The notes beneath the pieces are model-generated. The model made no database searches. It saw nothing but the letters and a program-made list of their open reading frames with translations, and was not told the DNA's origin. From positions 140,264-204,263 of the forward strand of contig NZ_SSMX01000014.1 of the NCBI RefSeq assembly GCF_004799515.1: 64,000 nucleotides of DNA. The letters are read 5' to 3'. Of this stretch, positions 44,080-54,955 are shown one piece after another; positions within the stretch are counted from its first letter, which is position 1, and each line of letters opens with the position of its first letter. The stretch comes from Phenylobacterium sp. Its GTDB lineage: Bacteria; Pseudomonadota; Alphaproteobacteria; Caulobacterales; Caulobacteraceae. The position numbers were made by a program, and so were the translations under genes.

Positions 44080-44577
44080 ATGCGGATCGTCACCATCGCC
44101 GCGGCGGGTCTGTTGGCCACGGCCGCCATCGCCACCCAGGCCGCCGCCACGCCCGCGGACATCTCCGTCGTCGTCGGCGCGAAGCTGCAGGCCAAGGCGC
44201 AGGAAACCCTGGGCGTGCGCGAGGTCGACGACCTCGCCCAGCAGCTTCGCAAGAACGTCGCCGAACGGCTCGCCAAGTCCAATGCCTATGACGGGGCGCG
44301 GATCGAGCTGGTGCTGGTGGACGCCAAGCCGAACCACCCGACCTTCAAGCAGCTTTCCGACAACACCGGGCTGTCCCTGCGCAGCTTCGGGGTCGGCGGC
44401 GCCACCATCGAGGGCCGCGCGGTCTCGCCCGACGGCCAGGTGACCCCGCTGCGCTACAGCTACACCGAGCCGGACATCCGCTTCGCGCGCGGCAACAGCA
44501 CCTGGGGCGACGCGGAACAGACCTTCCAGATGTTCGCCGACCAACTCGGTCACGGCAAGGCGCCGAACGACCGCTAA
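44080..44577 (+). CDS. Exported hypothetical protein
   Basis: A 165-residue protein with signal peptide (RIVTIAAAGLLATAAIATQAAA) and mature domain beginning ADISVVVGAKLQAKAQETLG. Pattern LAQQLRKNVAERLAKS...ARIELVLVDAKPNHPTFKQL suggests an alpha/beta domain with an amphipathic helix; RSFGVGGATIEGRAVSPDG looks like a beta turn. The ATG at 44080 is chosen because the longer frame has no ribosome-binding site and no signal sequence. Family not recognised. Probably co-transcribed with the next gene (36 bp gap). Confidence 0.68.
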   Translation: MRIVTIAAAGLLATAAIATQAAATPADISVVVGAKLQAKAQETLGVREVDDLAQQLRKNVAERLAKSNAYDGARIELVLVDAKPNHPTFKQLSDNTGLSLRSFGVGGATIEGRAVSPDGQVTPLRYSYTEPDIRFARGNSTWGDAEQTFQMFADQLGHGKAPNDR

Positions 44578-44613
44578 GGCGCGGCGACAAAGTCGTTTTT
44601 TCATCGGGGCGCC

Positions 44614-45279
44614 ATGCGGCTGAAGTTCGAGACGGCCGGTTTGCGGAGCGCCCTGCTCGGGGTCGTGGCCTTGGGCGGCTTTGTGGCCGCGCCCTGGGCG
44701 CAGGCGGCTGTCGATCCGCAGGACGGAAAGGCCGCTTCCGGCGCCGCCGTCATCGCCGATCGCCCGGCGACCGTCGATGAACTCGAGGTGGTGGCTCACC
44801 CGCCCTGCCTGCCTCCGAAGGTGGTGGAAAAGGGCGGCGGCTACCCCAAGGTGGTCAGCACCTATCCGCGTCAGGACCAGGCGGTGCGCCAGGGCCTCTT
44901 GATCATGCGGGTGACCTTCGACCGGCCGATGAGCTGTTCGGGCTCCTTCACCGCGGAAGGCCAGAACCCCTGCCCCAGCGAGGCGCAGAACTTCCTGATG
45001 AGCCTCGACCGCAGGACGATCCGCGTGGCCTGTTTCGTGGAGCCCGGGAAACATTTCACTTTCTGGCTCAACCCCGTGACCGGCCAGACCTCACCGCCCC
45101 TGCCGCTGTTCATGAGCCTCCAGGGGCGGGCTGTGGCGGCGTATCGGATGACCTTCACGACGTCGAGGGAACCGCCCATCCAGACCATTCCGGAGGCGCT
45201 GTCGGCCGATCCGGAGACGGTGCTGGCGGACGTCTACCGCCCCGAGCCGAAGGCCGAGGCGGACGACCCGCGGCCCTGA
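44614..45279 (+). CDS. Exported protein with Ig-like domain
   Basis: A 221-residue protein with a signal peptide (RSALLGVVALGGFVAAPWAQA). The mature region contains PRQDQAVRQGLLIMRVTFDRPMSCSGSFTAEG, the pattern of a bacterial SbsA-type Ig-like domain (PxxG..v......vtFdrpm), with three or four cysteines (CLPPK, CSGSF, CPSEAQ, CFVEP). The C-terminus is Pro/Glu-rich and probably flexible. No enzyme motif. Lies 56 bp upstream of mazG. Confidence 0.68.
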   Translation: MRLKFETAGLRSALLGVVALGGFVAAPWAQAAVDPQDGKAASGAAVIADRPATVDELEVVAHPPCLPPKVVEKGGGYPKVVSTYPRQDQAVRQGLLIMRVTFDRPMSCSGSFTAEGQNPCPSEAQNFLMSLDRRTIRVACFVEPGKHFTFWLNPVTGQTSPPLPLFMSLQGRAVAAYRMTFTTSREPPIQTIPEALSADPETVLADVYRPEPKAEADDPRP

Positions 45280-45336
45280 GCTCGAGCGCGCGGCGCGGCC
45301 TTGCCAGCCTCCGCGGCGCAGGGTCTCATCGGCGCC

Positions 45337-46173
45337 ATGACCCGCCCAGCCCCGCCCGAGACGCTCGCGCCCATCGACCGGCTGCTGGCGATCATGGCAC
45401 GGCTGCGCGACCCCGCGGACGGCTGCCCCTGGGATCTGGAGCAGAGCTTCGCCACCATCGCGCCCTATACGGTGGAGGAAGCCTATGAGGTCGCCGATGC
45501 GATCGAGCGGAACGACCTTGCCGACCTGAAGGACGAGCTGGGCGACCTGCTGCTGCAGGTGGTGTTCCACGCCCGGATGGCCGAGGAACAGGGCGCCTTC
45601 GCCTTCGACGACGTGGCCCGCGCGATCAACGACAAGATGGTCCGCCGCCATCCGCACGTCTTCGCCGAGGAGACCTATGGCTCGCTGGCCGAGCAGAAGC
45701 AGGGCTGGGAGACGCTGAAGGCGGCCGAGCGGGCCCGGAAGGACGGGGCGAAGGGTCGCGTTGCCTCCCTGCTGGACGACGTGCCAGTGGGCCTGCCGGC
45801 GCTCACCCGGGCGGTGAAGCTCTCCCGGCGCGCGGCCGGCGTCGGCTTCGTCTGGCCGACCGTCCAGGACGTCATGGCCAAGCTGCACGAGGAGGTCGGC
45901 GAGCTGGAGGCCGAGATCGCCGCCGGCGACCTGGAGAAGGCCCGCCAGGAGCTGGGCGACGTGCTGTTCGTGGTGGCCAACCTGGCGCGCACCCTGGAGG
46001 TCGACCCGGAGGACTCCCTGCGCTTCACCAACGCCAAGTTCCAGCGCCGCTTCCAGTACATCGAGGCGCGCCTGGCGGAGCGCGGCAAGACGCCGGACCA
46101 GTCGGACCTGGCCGAGATGGACGCGCTCTGGGACGAGGCGAAGGCGGCGGAGAAGGCGGCCGCCGACGGCTAG
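45337..46173 (+). CDS. mazG: Nucleoside triphosphate pyrophosphohydrolase MazG
   Basis: A 278-residue two-domain all-alpha NTP pyrophosphohydrolase that hydrolyses NTPs to NMP and PPi. First domain: [27 protein letters not shown] with [12 protein letters not shown] (the EExxE and D/E metal-binding helices). Second domain: [23 protein letters not shown] and [14 protein letters not shown]. Start ATG 45337 gives the family size; the frame opens 12 codons upstream. Its stop overlaps the convergent hflX by four bases. Confidence 0.95.
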   Translation: MTRPAPPETLAPIDRLLAIMARLRDPADGCPWDLEQSFATIAPYTVEEAYEVADAIERNDLADLKDELGDLLLQVVFHARMAEEQGAFAFDDVARAINDKMVRRHPHVFAEETYGSLAEQKQGWETLKAAERARKDGAKGRVASLLDDVPVGLPALTRAVKLSRRAAGVGFVWPTVQDVMAKLHEEVGELEAEIAAGDLEKARQELGDVLFVVANLARTLEVDPEDSLRFTNAKFQRRFQYIEARLAERGKTPDQSDLAEMDALWDEAKAAEKAAADG

Positions 46174-47489
46174 CGCCCCCGCACTTCCGCCCCCGGGAAT
46201 TGCTGCTCGAACTGGCCCAGGGCCTGGGCTGACAGGCTGACGGCCAGGCGGACCGTGCCGTCCTTGCCGTCGTGGCGCTGCAGCACGCGGCCGTGGCGAT
46301 AGAGCCAGGCGATGGCCGCGCCCTCGCCCACCGGGGTGTAGACGTCCACCGGCGGCGCTTCGTCCACCAGGCCGGCCACCGCCTCCAGCAGGGCTTCGCA
46401 GCCCGCACCGGTGACCGCCGAGACCGGCAGGGCCGGCGGATGGGCGCGGCGCGCATCGCCCTCGACCGTAGCGCGGGCGTCCGGGGGCACGAGGTCCAGC
46501 TTGTTCCAGACCTCCAGGATGTTGCGCTCCTCCATGTCGACGCCGAGGCGGTCGAGCACGGTGCGCACGTCGGCGGCCTGGGCGGCGCTCTCGTCGCTGG
46601 CGATATCGCGGACGTGCAGCACGACGTCGGCCTCCTTCACCTCCTCCAGGGTGGCGCGGAAGGCCTCGACCAGCTCGTGCGGCAGGTCGGAGATGAAGCC
46701 CACGGTGTCCGACAGGATCGCCGGGCGGCCATCGGGCAGCTTCAGCATCCGGAGCGTTGGGTCGAGGGTGGCGAACAGCATGTCCTCAGCCACCACCTCG
46801 GCCTCGGTCAGGCGGTTGAACAGCGTCGACTTGCCGGCGTTGGTGTAGCCCACCAGCGCCACCGTCGGATACGGATGCCGCTTGCGCGCCGAGCGCTGCA
46901 GGGTGCGGGTGCGGCGCACCTCGATCAGCTCGCGCTTCAGCTTGCCGATCTTCTCGGCCAGCAGCCGGCGGTCGGTCTCGATCTGGGTTTCGCCCGGGCC
47001 GCCCATGACGCCGAAGCCGCCGCGCTGGCGCTCCAGGTGGGTCCAGGTGCGCACCAGGCGCGAGCGCTCGTAGGACAACCGGGCCAGCTCGACCTGCAGG
47101 CGGCCCTCCCGGGTGCGGGCGCGGCGGGCGAAGATCTCGAGGATCAGGCCGGTGCGGTCGATGACCTTCACCTGCCAGGCCTTCTCCAGGTTGCGCTGCT
47201 GCACTGGGGTGAGGGCGTCGTCGACGATGGCGACGTCGGCGTGGGTCAGCTCGGCGAGGTGGCCGATCTCCTCGACCTTGCCCTTGCCGAACAGGGTGGC
47301 GGGCGTGCGCTGGCGCAGGTGCGCGACCAGGGTCTCGCGAACCTCCAGGTCGAGCGCGAGCGCCAGGCCGACCGCCTCTTCCAGGCGCGCCTCAGGGCCG
47401 CGGGAAGAGCTGCGCCCTTCCCGGTCGGGATGGATGACGATGGCGCCCTGGACCGGCGCCTCGCGGTCAACGAGCTTGGAGGAACTCAA
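46170..47489 (-). CDS. hflX: Ribosome-rescue/splitting GTPase HflX
   Basis: A 439-residue GTPase of the Obg-HflX superfamily that splits stalled 70S ribosomes under heat and other stress. The N-terminal domain with the Gly-rich [19 protein letters not shown] is followed by the G1 motif [30 protein letters not shown] (G3) and NKLD (G4). Its start overlaps the hfq stop by four bases, the conserved hfq-hflX arrangement. It converges on mazG with a four-base overlap. Confidence 0.97.
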   Translation of the reverse strand: MSSSKLVDREAPVQGAIVIHPDREGRSSSRGPEARLEEAVGLALALDLEVRETLVAHLRQRTPATLFGKGKVEEIGHLAELTHADVAIVDDALTPVQQRNLEKAWQVKVIDRTGLILEIFARRARTREGRLQVELARLSYERSRLVRTWTHLERQRGGFGVMGGPGETQIETDRRLLAEKIGKLKRELIEVRRTRTLQRSARKRHPYPTVALVGYTNAGKSTLFNRLTEAEVVAEDMLFATLDPTLRMLKLPDGRPAILSDTVGFISDLPHELVEAFRATLEEVKEADVVLHVRDIASDESAAQAADVRTVLDRLGVDMEERNILEVWNKLDLVPPDARATVEGDARRAHPPALPVSAVTGAGCEALLEAVAGLVDEAPPVDVYTPVGEGAAIAWLYRHGRVLQRHDGKDGTVRLAVSLSAQALGQFEQQFPGAEVRGR

Positions 47490-47731
47490 TCGCTCTCGTC
47501 TTCGCCGGGCTCATAGAGCTGAACAGGTTGCGCCGGCATGATGGTGGAGATGGCGTGCTTGTAGACAAGTTGGGACTGCCCGTCACGGCGGAGCAACACG
47601 CAGAAGTTGTCGAACCAGCTGACCACGCCCTGCAGCTTCACGCCGTTGACCAGGAAGATGGTGAGCGGCGTCTTCGACTTGCGCACGCTGTTCAGGAAGG
47701 TGTCCTGCAGGTTCTGTTTCTTTTCGCTCAT
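47486..47731 (-). CDS. hfq: RNA chaperone Hfq
   Basis: An 81-residue Sm-like protein forming the hexamer that pairs sRNAs with mRNAs. The Sm1 strands read [29 protein letters not shown], then WFDNF and the Sm2 block [14 protein letters not shown]. The tail is short and acidic (EPGEDESD), as usual in alphaproteobacteria. The ATG at 47731 is the family start; the track-length frame adds 17 unlikely basic residues. Overlaps hflX by four bases. Confidence 0.98.
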   Translation of the reverse strand: MSEKKQNLQDTFLNSVRKSKTPLTIFLVNGVKLQGVVSWFDNFCVLLRRDGQSQLVYKHAISTIMPAQPVQLYEPGEDESD

Positions 47732-47832
47732 GGCTTTTCGCCTCTTGTTTTCGTTTCGGGCGACCAAGGCGCGCCCACACACGGAAGTTAGCTAGACCGG
47801 GATCGGCGACGGGCGCAATCGCCTAGGTTGAC

Positions 47833-48696
47833 CTAGATGGCCGTCGCCTTCGCCTGCTCGATATAGAGACGCCGGAGCCTCGCCGCCACCGGTCCCACCT
47901 TTCCGTCGCCCACGGGACGGCCATCCACGGTCACCACCGGCAGCACGAGGCTGCCCGCGCCGGTGATGAAGGCCTCCTGCGCGGCGAGGGCGTCCGCCGG
48001 GGTGAAGGGCCGCTCTTCGACCTCCAGGCCTTCGGCGCGGATCACGTCGAGCAGGGTCAGGCGGGTGACGCCGCGCAGGATGTTGGCGTTGGTGTCGCGG
48101 GTGCGTAAGCGGCCATCGGCGTCGACGATCCAGGCGTTGGACGACGCGCCTTCGGTGACGAAGCCCAGGTCGTCGACGAACCAGGCCTCGACGGCGCCGG
48201 CCGCCCTCGCCTTCTGCTTGGCGAGCGCATTGGGCAGCAGGCCCACGGTCTTGATGTCGCAGCGGCCCCAGCGGTTTTCCGGCGTGGTGACGACGCCCAC
48301 GCCCTTGGCCGCGCGGGCCTCGCTGGCGGCGAGGTCGGTGCGGCTGACGGTGATCACCACGGCGGGCCGGACCGGCGGGTTCGGGAAGGCGTGGTCGCGC
48401 GGGGCGACGCCGCGGCTCACCTGCAGGTAGACGAGGCCGTTCAGGACCCGGTTGCGGCGCACGGCCTCCTTCAGCACCAGGGTCAGGGCCGCGCGGCTCA
48501 TCGGCATGTCGATGGAGAGTTCGCCGAGGCTGCGCTTCAGGCGCGCGAAGTGGCCCTCCGGGTCGGCCAGCTTGCCGCCGAACAGGGCCCAGACCTCATA
48601 GACCGCGTCGGCCAGCTGGTAGCCGCGGTCCTCGATGTGGACCATCGCCTCGCCGTGCGGGACGAAGCGGCCGTTGACGTAAGCGATGCGGCCCAT
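47833..48696 (-). CDS. dat: D-amino acid aminotransferase (class IV, fold-type IV)
   Basis: A 287-residue PLP enzyme of fold type IV. The opening MGRIAYVNGRFVPHGEAMVHIEDRGYQLADAVYEV, the PLP lysine in DIKTVGLLPN, and EGASSNAWIVD and TGAGSLVLPVVTVDG match D-amino acid transaminases, which make D-Glu or D-Ala for the cell wall; branched-chain transaminase is the other possibility. It lies between ntrX and hfq, sharing one base with the ntrX stop. Not a usual member of the nitrogen operon, so the placement is noted separately. Confidence 0.85.
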   Translation of the reverse strand: MGRIAYVNGRFVPHGEAMVHIEDRGYQLADAVYEVWALFGGKLADPEGHFARLKRSLGELSIDMPMSRAALTLVLKEAVRRNRVLNGLVYLQVSRGVAPRDHAFPNPPVRPAVVITVSRTDLAASEARAAKGVGVVTTPENRWGRCDIKTVGLLPNALAKQKARAAGAVEAWFVDDLGFVTEGASSNAWIVDADGRLRTRDTNANILRGVTRLTLLDVIRAEGLEVEERPFTPADALAAQEAFITGAGSLVLPVVTVDGRPVGDGKVGPVAARLRRLYIEQAKATAI

Positions 48697-50087
48697 CAGG
48701 CGACGTCTTCCTCCAGGGCGCGCGCGCCCGACAGCCCCAGGGACTTCAGCTTGCGGTGCAGGGCTGAGCGCTCCATGCCGATGAAGGCGGCGGTGCGCGA
48801 GATGTTGCCGGAGAAGCGCAGCATCTGGGCGTTGAGGTACTCGCGCTCGAACACCTCGCGGGCTTCGCGCAGCGGCAGGGCGATCATCCGCTCGGCGCCC
48901 AGGCTGACCGCCTGGTCGGTGACCATGGCCTCGGCCGGCAGCATGCCCGCGGTGATCGGCTCGGCGGGCGAGCCCGAGGCCAGGATCAACATCCGCTCCA
49001 CATTGTTGCGCAGCTGGCGCAGGTTCCCCGGCCAGGCGCGGACCTGAAGCGTTGCGAGCGCATCGTCGGCGAGGCGGCGGCGCGGCATGCCGGTGGCCTC
49101 GCTGATCCGCTCGATGAAATATTCGACGAGTTCGGGGATGTCCTCGCGCCGTTCCGCCAGGCCCGGCACGTTCACCGGCACCACGTTCAGGCGATGGAAC
49201 AGGTCTTCGCGGAAGCGGCCGCCGGCGATCTCCTCGCGCAGGTCGCGGGAGGTGGAGGAGACCACGCGCACGTCCACCTGCACGTCCTGGTCGCCGCCGA
49301 CCCTTCGGAAGCTCTGGTCCACCAGCACCCGCAGGATGCGCCCCTGCGTCTCGCGCGGCATGTCGGCCACCTCGTCGAGGTAGAGGGTGCCGGCGTGGGC
49401 GCGTTCGAAGACGCCGATCTTGGCCGGGCGGCCGTCGCCGCTCTCCTGGCCGAACAGCTCCACGTCCATGCGCTCGGGCGTCATGCCCGCCGCGCTGATC
49501 GGCACGAACTCGCCGCGCGCGCGGCCCGAGGCGGCGTGGATCAGCCGCGCCACAGTCTCCTTGCCCGAGCCCGGCGGGCCGGAGATCAGCACCCGGGAAT
49601 TGGCCCCGGCCAGCTTGGTGATCATCTGGCGAAGCTGCTGGGCGGGCATGGAGCGGCCGGTCATGCCGTCGGGCATGATCGCCTGGGTGCGCAGCCGCCG
49701 GTTCTCGCGCCTGAGGCCCACGGCCTCCAGCGCACGCTCCACCACCAGCAGCAGGCGGTCGGACTTGAACGGCTTCTCCAGGAACTCGTAGGCGCCGCGC
49801 TTGATGGCCGAGACGGCGGTCTCGATGTTGCCGTGGCCGCTGATCATGATCACCGGCAGGTCGGCGTCGAGCGCCTTGACCATGTCCAGCAGCTCCAGCC
49901 CGTCCATGCCGCCGCCGGCCATCCAGATGTCGAGGATCAGCAGGGCGGGCTTGCGGGCGCGGATCGCCGCCAGGGCGGATTCCGAATCGTTGGCCGTGCG
50001 CACCGCATAGCCTTCGTCGGCGAGGATCCCCGCCACCAGTTCGCGGATATCGGCCTCGTCGTCGACCACCAGCACATCGGACGCCAT
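48696..50087 (-). CDS. ntrX: Nitrogen regulation response regulator NtrX
   Basis: A 463-residue response regulator: receiver with phospho-acceptor D53 (LLILDIWMAGG), an AAA+ domain with Walker A SGPPGSGKET (about 168-177) and Walker B LYLDEVAD, and a C-terminal Fis-type helix-turn-helix (NISRTAAFIGMERSALHRKLKSLG). The sigma-54-contacting GAFTGA loop is absent: after LFGQE (211-215) the sequence reads SGDGRPAKIGVFE. This is the known state of alphaproteobacterial NtrX, which appears to act independently of sigma-54. Pairs with NtrY, 11 bp upstream in the operon. Confidence 0.95.
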   Translation of the reverse strand: MASDVLVVDDEADIRELVAGILADEGYAVRTANDSESALAAIRARKPALLILDIWMAGGGMDGLELLDMVKALDADLPVIMISGHGNIETAVSAIKRGAYEFLEKPFKSDRLLLVVERALEAVGLRRENRRLRTQAIMPDGMTGRSMPAQQLRQMITKLAGANSRVLISGPPGSGKETVARLIHAASGRARGEFVPISAAGMTPERMDVELFGQESGDGRPAKIGVFERAHAGTLYLDEVADMPRETQGRILRVLVDQSFRRVGGDQDVQVDVRVVSSTSRDLREEIAGGRFREDLFHRLNVVPVNVPGLAERREDIPELVEYFIERISEATGMPRRRLADDALATLQVRAWPGNLRQLRNNVERMLILASGSPAEPITAGMLPAEAMVTDQAVSLGAERMIALPLREAREVFEREYLNAQMLRFSGNISRTAAFIGMERSALHRKLKSLGLSGARALEEDVA

Positions 50088-50098
50088 CGTCTAGTCCT

Positions 50099-52318
50099 TC
50101 ACGCGGAAACGGTTGCAGATTTCGGCGCGGGCCGGGCGCGCGCCGAGGAGGGAGGAAGACGCAAGGTGGCGAGCGCGCCGGGCCCTTCGCGGGCGTCGGT
50201 GAGCTCCAGTTCGCCGCCGTGGTCTTCCAGGATGCGTTTGACGATGGCGAGGCCCAGGCCGGTGCCCTTTTCGCGCGTCGTCACATAGGGTTCGGTAAGA
50301 CGGTCGCGGTCCTTGGCGGGCAGGCCCACGCCATTGTCCTCGACCTCGAAGGCCACGCCCGCTTCGTCGGAGATCAGGCGCGCCCGGATCCAGCCCTTCT
50401 CGGCCCTGGCCATGCGCCGCGCGGCCACCGCCTCGGCGGCGTTCTTCAGGATGTTGGTCAGCGCCTGGGTCAGCATCCGCTCGTCGGCCAGCACACGAAT
50501 CTCGGGAATCGGCTCCAGCAGCTCCACGTCGATCTCCGGGCTCGCCACCCGCTGGGCGAAGACCGCGGCGCGGATCAGCTCCGAGGCGTCCTGGTCGGCG
50601 AACTTCGGCGCCGGCATGCGGGCGAAGGCGGAGAACTCGTCGACCATGTTCCGGATGGCGTCGACCTGGCGGATTATGGTGTCGTTGCAGCGGTCGAAGG
50701 TCTCGAGCTCGGCGGTGGCGATGTCCTTGCGGTACTTCTTGCGCAGGCGCTCGGCGGAAAGCTGGATCGGGGTCAGCGGGTTCTTGATCTCGTGGGCGAT
50801 GCGGCGGGCGACGTCGCGCCAGGCGGCGTTGCGCTGGGCGGCGACCAGGCGGGTGATGTCGTCAAAGGTCAGCACCAGGCCATCCTCGATGCGGCTGACC
50901 CGCACCCGCAGGCGCCGCGTCTCGCGGCCCCGCGCCACGTCGACCTCTTCTTCCGTCTCCTCGCGGCCGGCCTGGGCGACGACGGCGGCCAGCTCCGGCG
51001 CCACCTCGGAAAGCTTGCGGCCGAAGCCGGGGCCTGCGAGCCCCAGCAACAGCTGGGCCTGGCGGTTGGCGGCGGAGATGCGGTCCTCGGCGTCCAGGCC
51101 GATGACGCCGGCGCTGACTTCGGTCAGCACGGTCTCGATGAACTGACGCCGCCGCTCGGCCTCCTCGTGGGCAGTTCGGATCGCCACCTGCTGAACCTGA
51201 AGATCGTGCGTCATACTGTTGAAAGCACGCGACAAGACGGCGATCTCTTCAGGATCGTTCCTAGCGTCCACCCGGGCGTCGAGATCGCCGGCCGCCACTT
51301 TGCCCGCCGCCTGCACCAGCCGCGCGACGGGTCCCGAAATGGCGTTGGCGGCGCCAAAGCCCAGCCACACCGCCCCCACCAGCACCAGGAGCGCGGTCTC
51401 GGCATAGCTGAGGGCGAAGATGGTCTGGATCTTCTGCCGGTTCCCGGCCGCGTCGCGGTAGGCGACCAGGCTGGCCTCCGCGCCCAGCAGGTCGGCGACG
51501 ATTCCTTTCTGCACGGGGCGGACCACATAGAGATAGGCGTCCGGATAGCTGCGGAGCCGGTAGAGCGCGCGCCAGGCGTCGCCGCACTTGACGTTGCAGA
51601 CCCAGATCGTCCCGGCCTGGTCGGCCGCCTTGAGGCTGGAGGGCGGCAAGAGGGTGAAGGGCGGCGCCTGTTGCGCCTCGGCCCGCGCCAGCAACCGCCC
51701 GTCTCGGTCGATGAGATAGGCGGCCATGAAGCCGTTCCGCTCGGCCTCGGCGGCCAAGAACTGGTTGAAGGTGATCGGGCTCGCCTCCAGGCCCGGCGCA
51801 TAGCGGTTCAGGTCGCCCGCCATCAGCGCGATGTGGTCCTGGATGTACTGGCTCTGCTCGCCGACATAGGAACGGGCCGCCGTGGCGGAATTCTCCACCA
51901 CGGTCTTCACCCGGATCGAGAACCAGTTGTCGACGCCGCGGCTGACCAGCACGCCGTAGAAAAGGGCCACGACGATGGCCGGCAGCAGAGCGGCCATGGC
52001 GAACAGGGTGACGAATCGCACCTGCAGCCGCGCGCCGGCGTCGCGCTCCCGCGCCTCCAGGAGGGCGGCGAACCGCAGGAACACCACCAGGGTCAGCGCC
52101 GCGATCAGCACCAGGTTGAAGCCCAGCACCGTCAGGATCAGGTCGCTGGCCGGCCCGAGAGGCCCCGTCGAGGGCGGCGAGGCGGCGAGCAGGATCGCCA
52201 CGCCGGTGAGCAGCGCCGCCAGGCCGTAGCCGCAGCCCAGCAGCACGCGCGACTGTAGCGCCTGCCACACACGGCCGGCGCCGGCCCGAGCCAGCCATTG
52301 TCGAAGATTCAAGGCCAT
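50099..52318 (-). CDS. ntrY: Nitrogen regulation sensor histidine kinase NtrY
   Basis: A 739-residue membrane histidine kinase paired with NtrX. The N-terminus has three or four hydrophobic helices (VLLGCGYGLAALLTGVAILLAA, LILTVLGFNLVLIAALTLVVFL, FVTLFAMAALLPAIVVALFYG), an extracytoplasmic loop, a last helix near 330 and HAMP (VARLVQAAGKVAAGDLDARV). A PAS domain follows, then HisKA with phospho-accepting His in [24 protein letters not shown], and HATPase (VEDNGVGLPAKD, KGTGLGLAIVKRILEDHGG). The ATG at 52318 starts the first helix; the longer frame to 52381 has no signal-like region. Confidence 0.94.
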   Translation of the reverse strand: MALNLRQWLARAGAGRVWQALQSRVLLGCGYGLAALLTGVAILLAASPPSTGPLGPASDLILTVLGFNLVLIAALTLVVFLRFAALLEARERDAGARLQVRFVTLFAMAALLPAIVVALFYGVLVSRGVDNWFSIRVKTVVENSATAARSYVGEQSQYIQDHIALMAGDLNRYAPGLEASPITFNQFLAAEAERNGFMAAYLIDRDGRLLARAEAQQAPPFTLLPPSSLKAADQAGTIWVCNVKCGDAWRALYRLRSYPDAYLYVVRPVQKGIVADLLGAEASLVAYRDAAGNRQKIQTIFALSYAETALLVLVGAVWLGFGAANAISGPVARLVQAAGKVAAGDLDARVDARNDPEEIAVLSRAFNSMTHDLQVQQVAIRTAHEEAERRRQFIETVLTEVSAGVIGLDAEDRISAANRQAQLLLGLAGPGFGRKLSEVAPELAAVVAQAGREETEEEVDVARGRETRRLRVRVSRIEDGLVLTFDDITRLVAAQRNAAWRDVARRIAHEIKNPLTPIQLSAERLRKKYRKDIATAELETFDRCNDTIIRQVDAIRNMVDEFSAFARMPAPKFADQDASELIRAAVFAQRVASPEIDVELLEPIPEIRVLADERMLTQALTNILKNAAEAVAARRMARAEKGWIRARLISDEAGVAFEVEDNGVGLPAKDRDRLTEPYVTTREKGTGLGLAIVKRILEDHGGELELTDAREGPGALATLRLPPSSARARPAPKSATVSA

Positions 52319-52409
52319 GACCCGAGGGAGCCTAAGCGACTGTGCCCCAAACTCAACAGCCTTGTTGCAAGGATGCGTCACGTCGCCGCGTGGCGTCCGC
52401 CGAGGGCGG

Positions 52410-53827
<1,418 letters not shown>

Positions 53828-53831
<4 letters not shown>

Positions 53832-54955
53832 GCCGGGACGTCCTCTTCGGAAGCGATAGGCAACAGGACCCGGAACACGGTCCGACCGGGCTCGGATTCG
53901 AAGTCGAGCAGGCCGCCGTGGGCGGCGACCAGCTTGGTGACCAACGCCAGGCCCAGGCCTACGCCATTGGCCTTCGAGGTCACGAAGGGTTGGAACAGGT
54001 GCTCGCGCAGGTGGTCGGGCACGCCCGGGCCATTGTCGATCACCCGCACTTCCAACGGCGCGCCGCGCAGGGTCTGGCCCTTGGCGGCGCGGACGCGGAC
54101 GCCGTGCCGGTAGGCCGTGGTGATGCTGATCGCGCCGCGCCCGTCGCCGCGGGCGTGGGCGGCCTCGGCGGCGTTCTTGACCAGGTTCAGGAAGATCTGG
54201 ATCAGCTGGTCTTCGTCGCCCAGCACCGGCGGCAGCGAGGGATCGTACTGCTCGCGCAGGCTGAGGCCGTCGGCCACGCCGTTGGCGGCCAGCGCCCGCA
54301 CCCGGTCCAGCACCTGGTGGATGTTCAGCGGGGTCTTCGACGGCAGGGCGTCGTCGGAGAAGGCCTCCATGCGGTCGACCAGCCGGCGCACGCGGTCGGT
54401 CTCGTCGACGATCAGCTGGGCCAGCGGCGCGTCCTCGGCCTTGGCCCCGGATTTCAACAACTGAGCCGCGCCGCGGATGCCGGCCAGCGGGTTCTTGATC
54501 TCGTGCGCCAGCATGCGGCCCAGGCCCACGATGGAGCGCAGGCCGCCGGCCACCTCGGCCCCGGCGCGCTCATGGCCCAGGCCGTGGTGGTGGCGCACGC
54601 TCAGCGTCAGCAGCACCGAGCCGTCGCCGAGCGGCGCGGCCGCCCCGTCCGCCTCGAAGGGGGCGAGACCGAAGAGGGTGATCTGCACGCCGCGCTCGCG
54701 CACCGGCGTCTGTTCCTCGACAGCCCGGGTCAGGAGCGAGACCAGGGCCGAGCCCGGCGGCAGGGCGGCGCTGAACCGGCCGCGGGCCAGCAGGCCGAGG
54801 CCCTGGCCGAACAGGGCCTCGGCGGCCTCGTTGACCGCCACCAGCGCGCCGTCGGCGTCCACCACCAGGGCCGGATCGGGGCTGAGGTCGAAGGCCGCCG
54901 ACTTCAGGGCGAAGACGTCGACGCCGAGGGACTGTGGAAGCGTGCGCCAGCTCAT
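53828..54955 (-). CDS. ntrB: Nitrogen regulation sensor histidine kinase NtrB
   Basis: A 375-residue soluble kinase/phosphatase for NtrC, controlled by PII proteins. An N-terminal PAS domain (about 20-110, [27 protein letters not shown]) is followed by HisKA with the H-box [19 protein letters not shown]. The HATPase has the N box and G boxes [34 protein letters not shown]. No transmembrane helix. Start overlaps dusB by four bases, stop overlaps ntrC by four, giving dusB-ntrB-ntrC as one coupled operon, the alphaproteobacterial standard. Confidence 0.97.

Noticed and set aside
50219..52258. 679-residue plus-strand frame opposite ntrY
   Set aside because: Antisense shadow of ntrY; no start signal and no domain.
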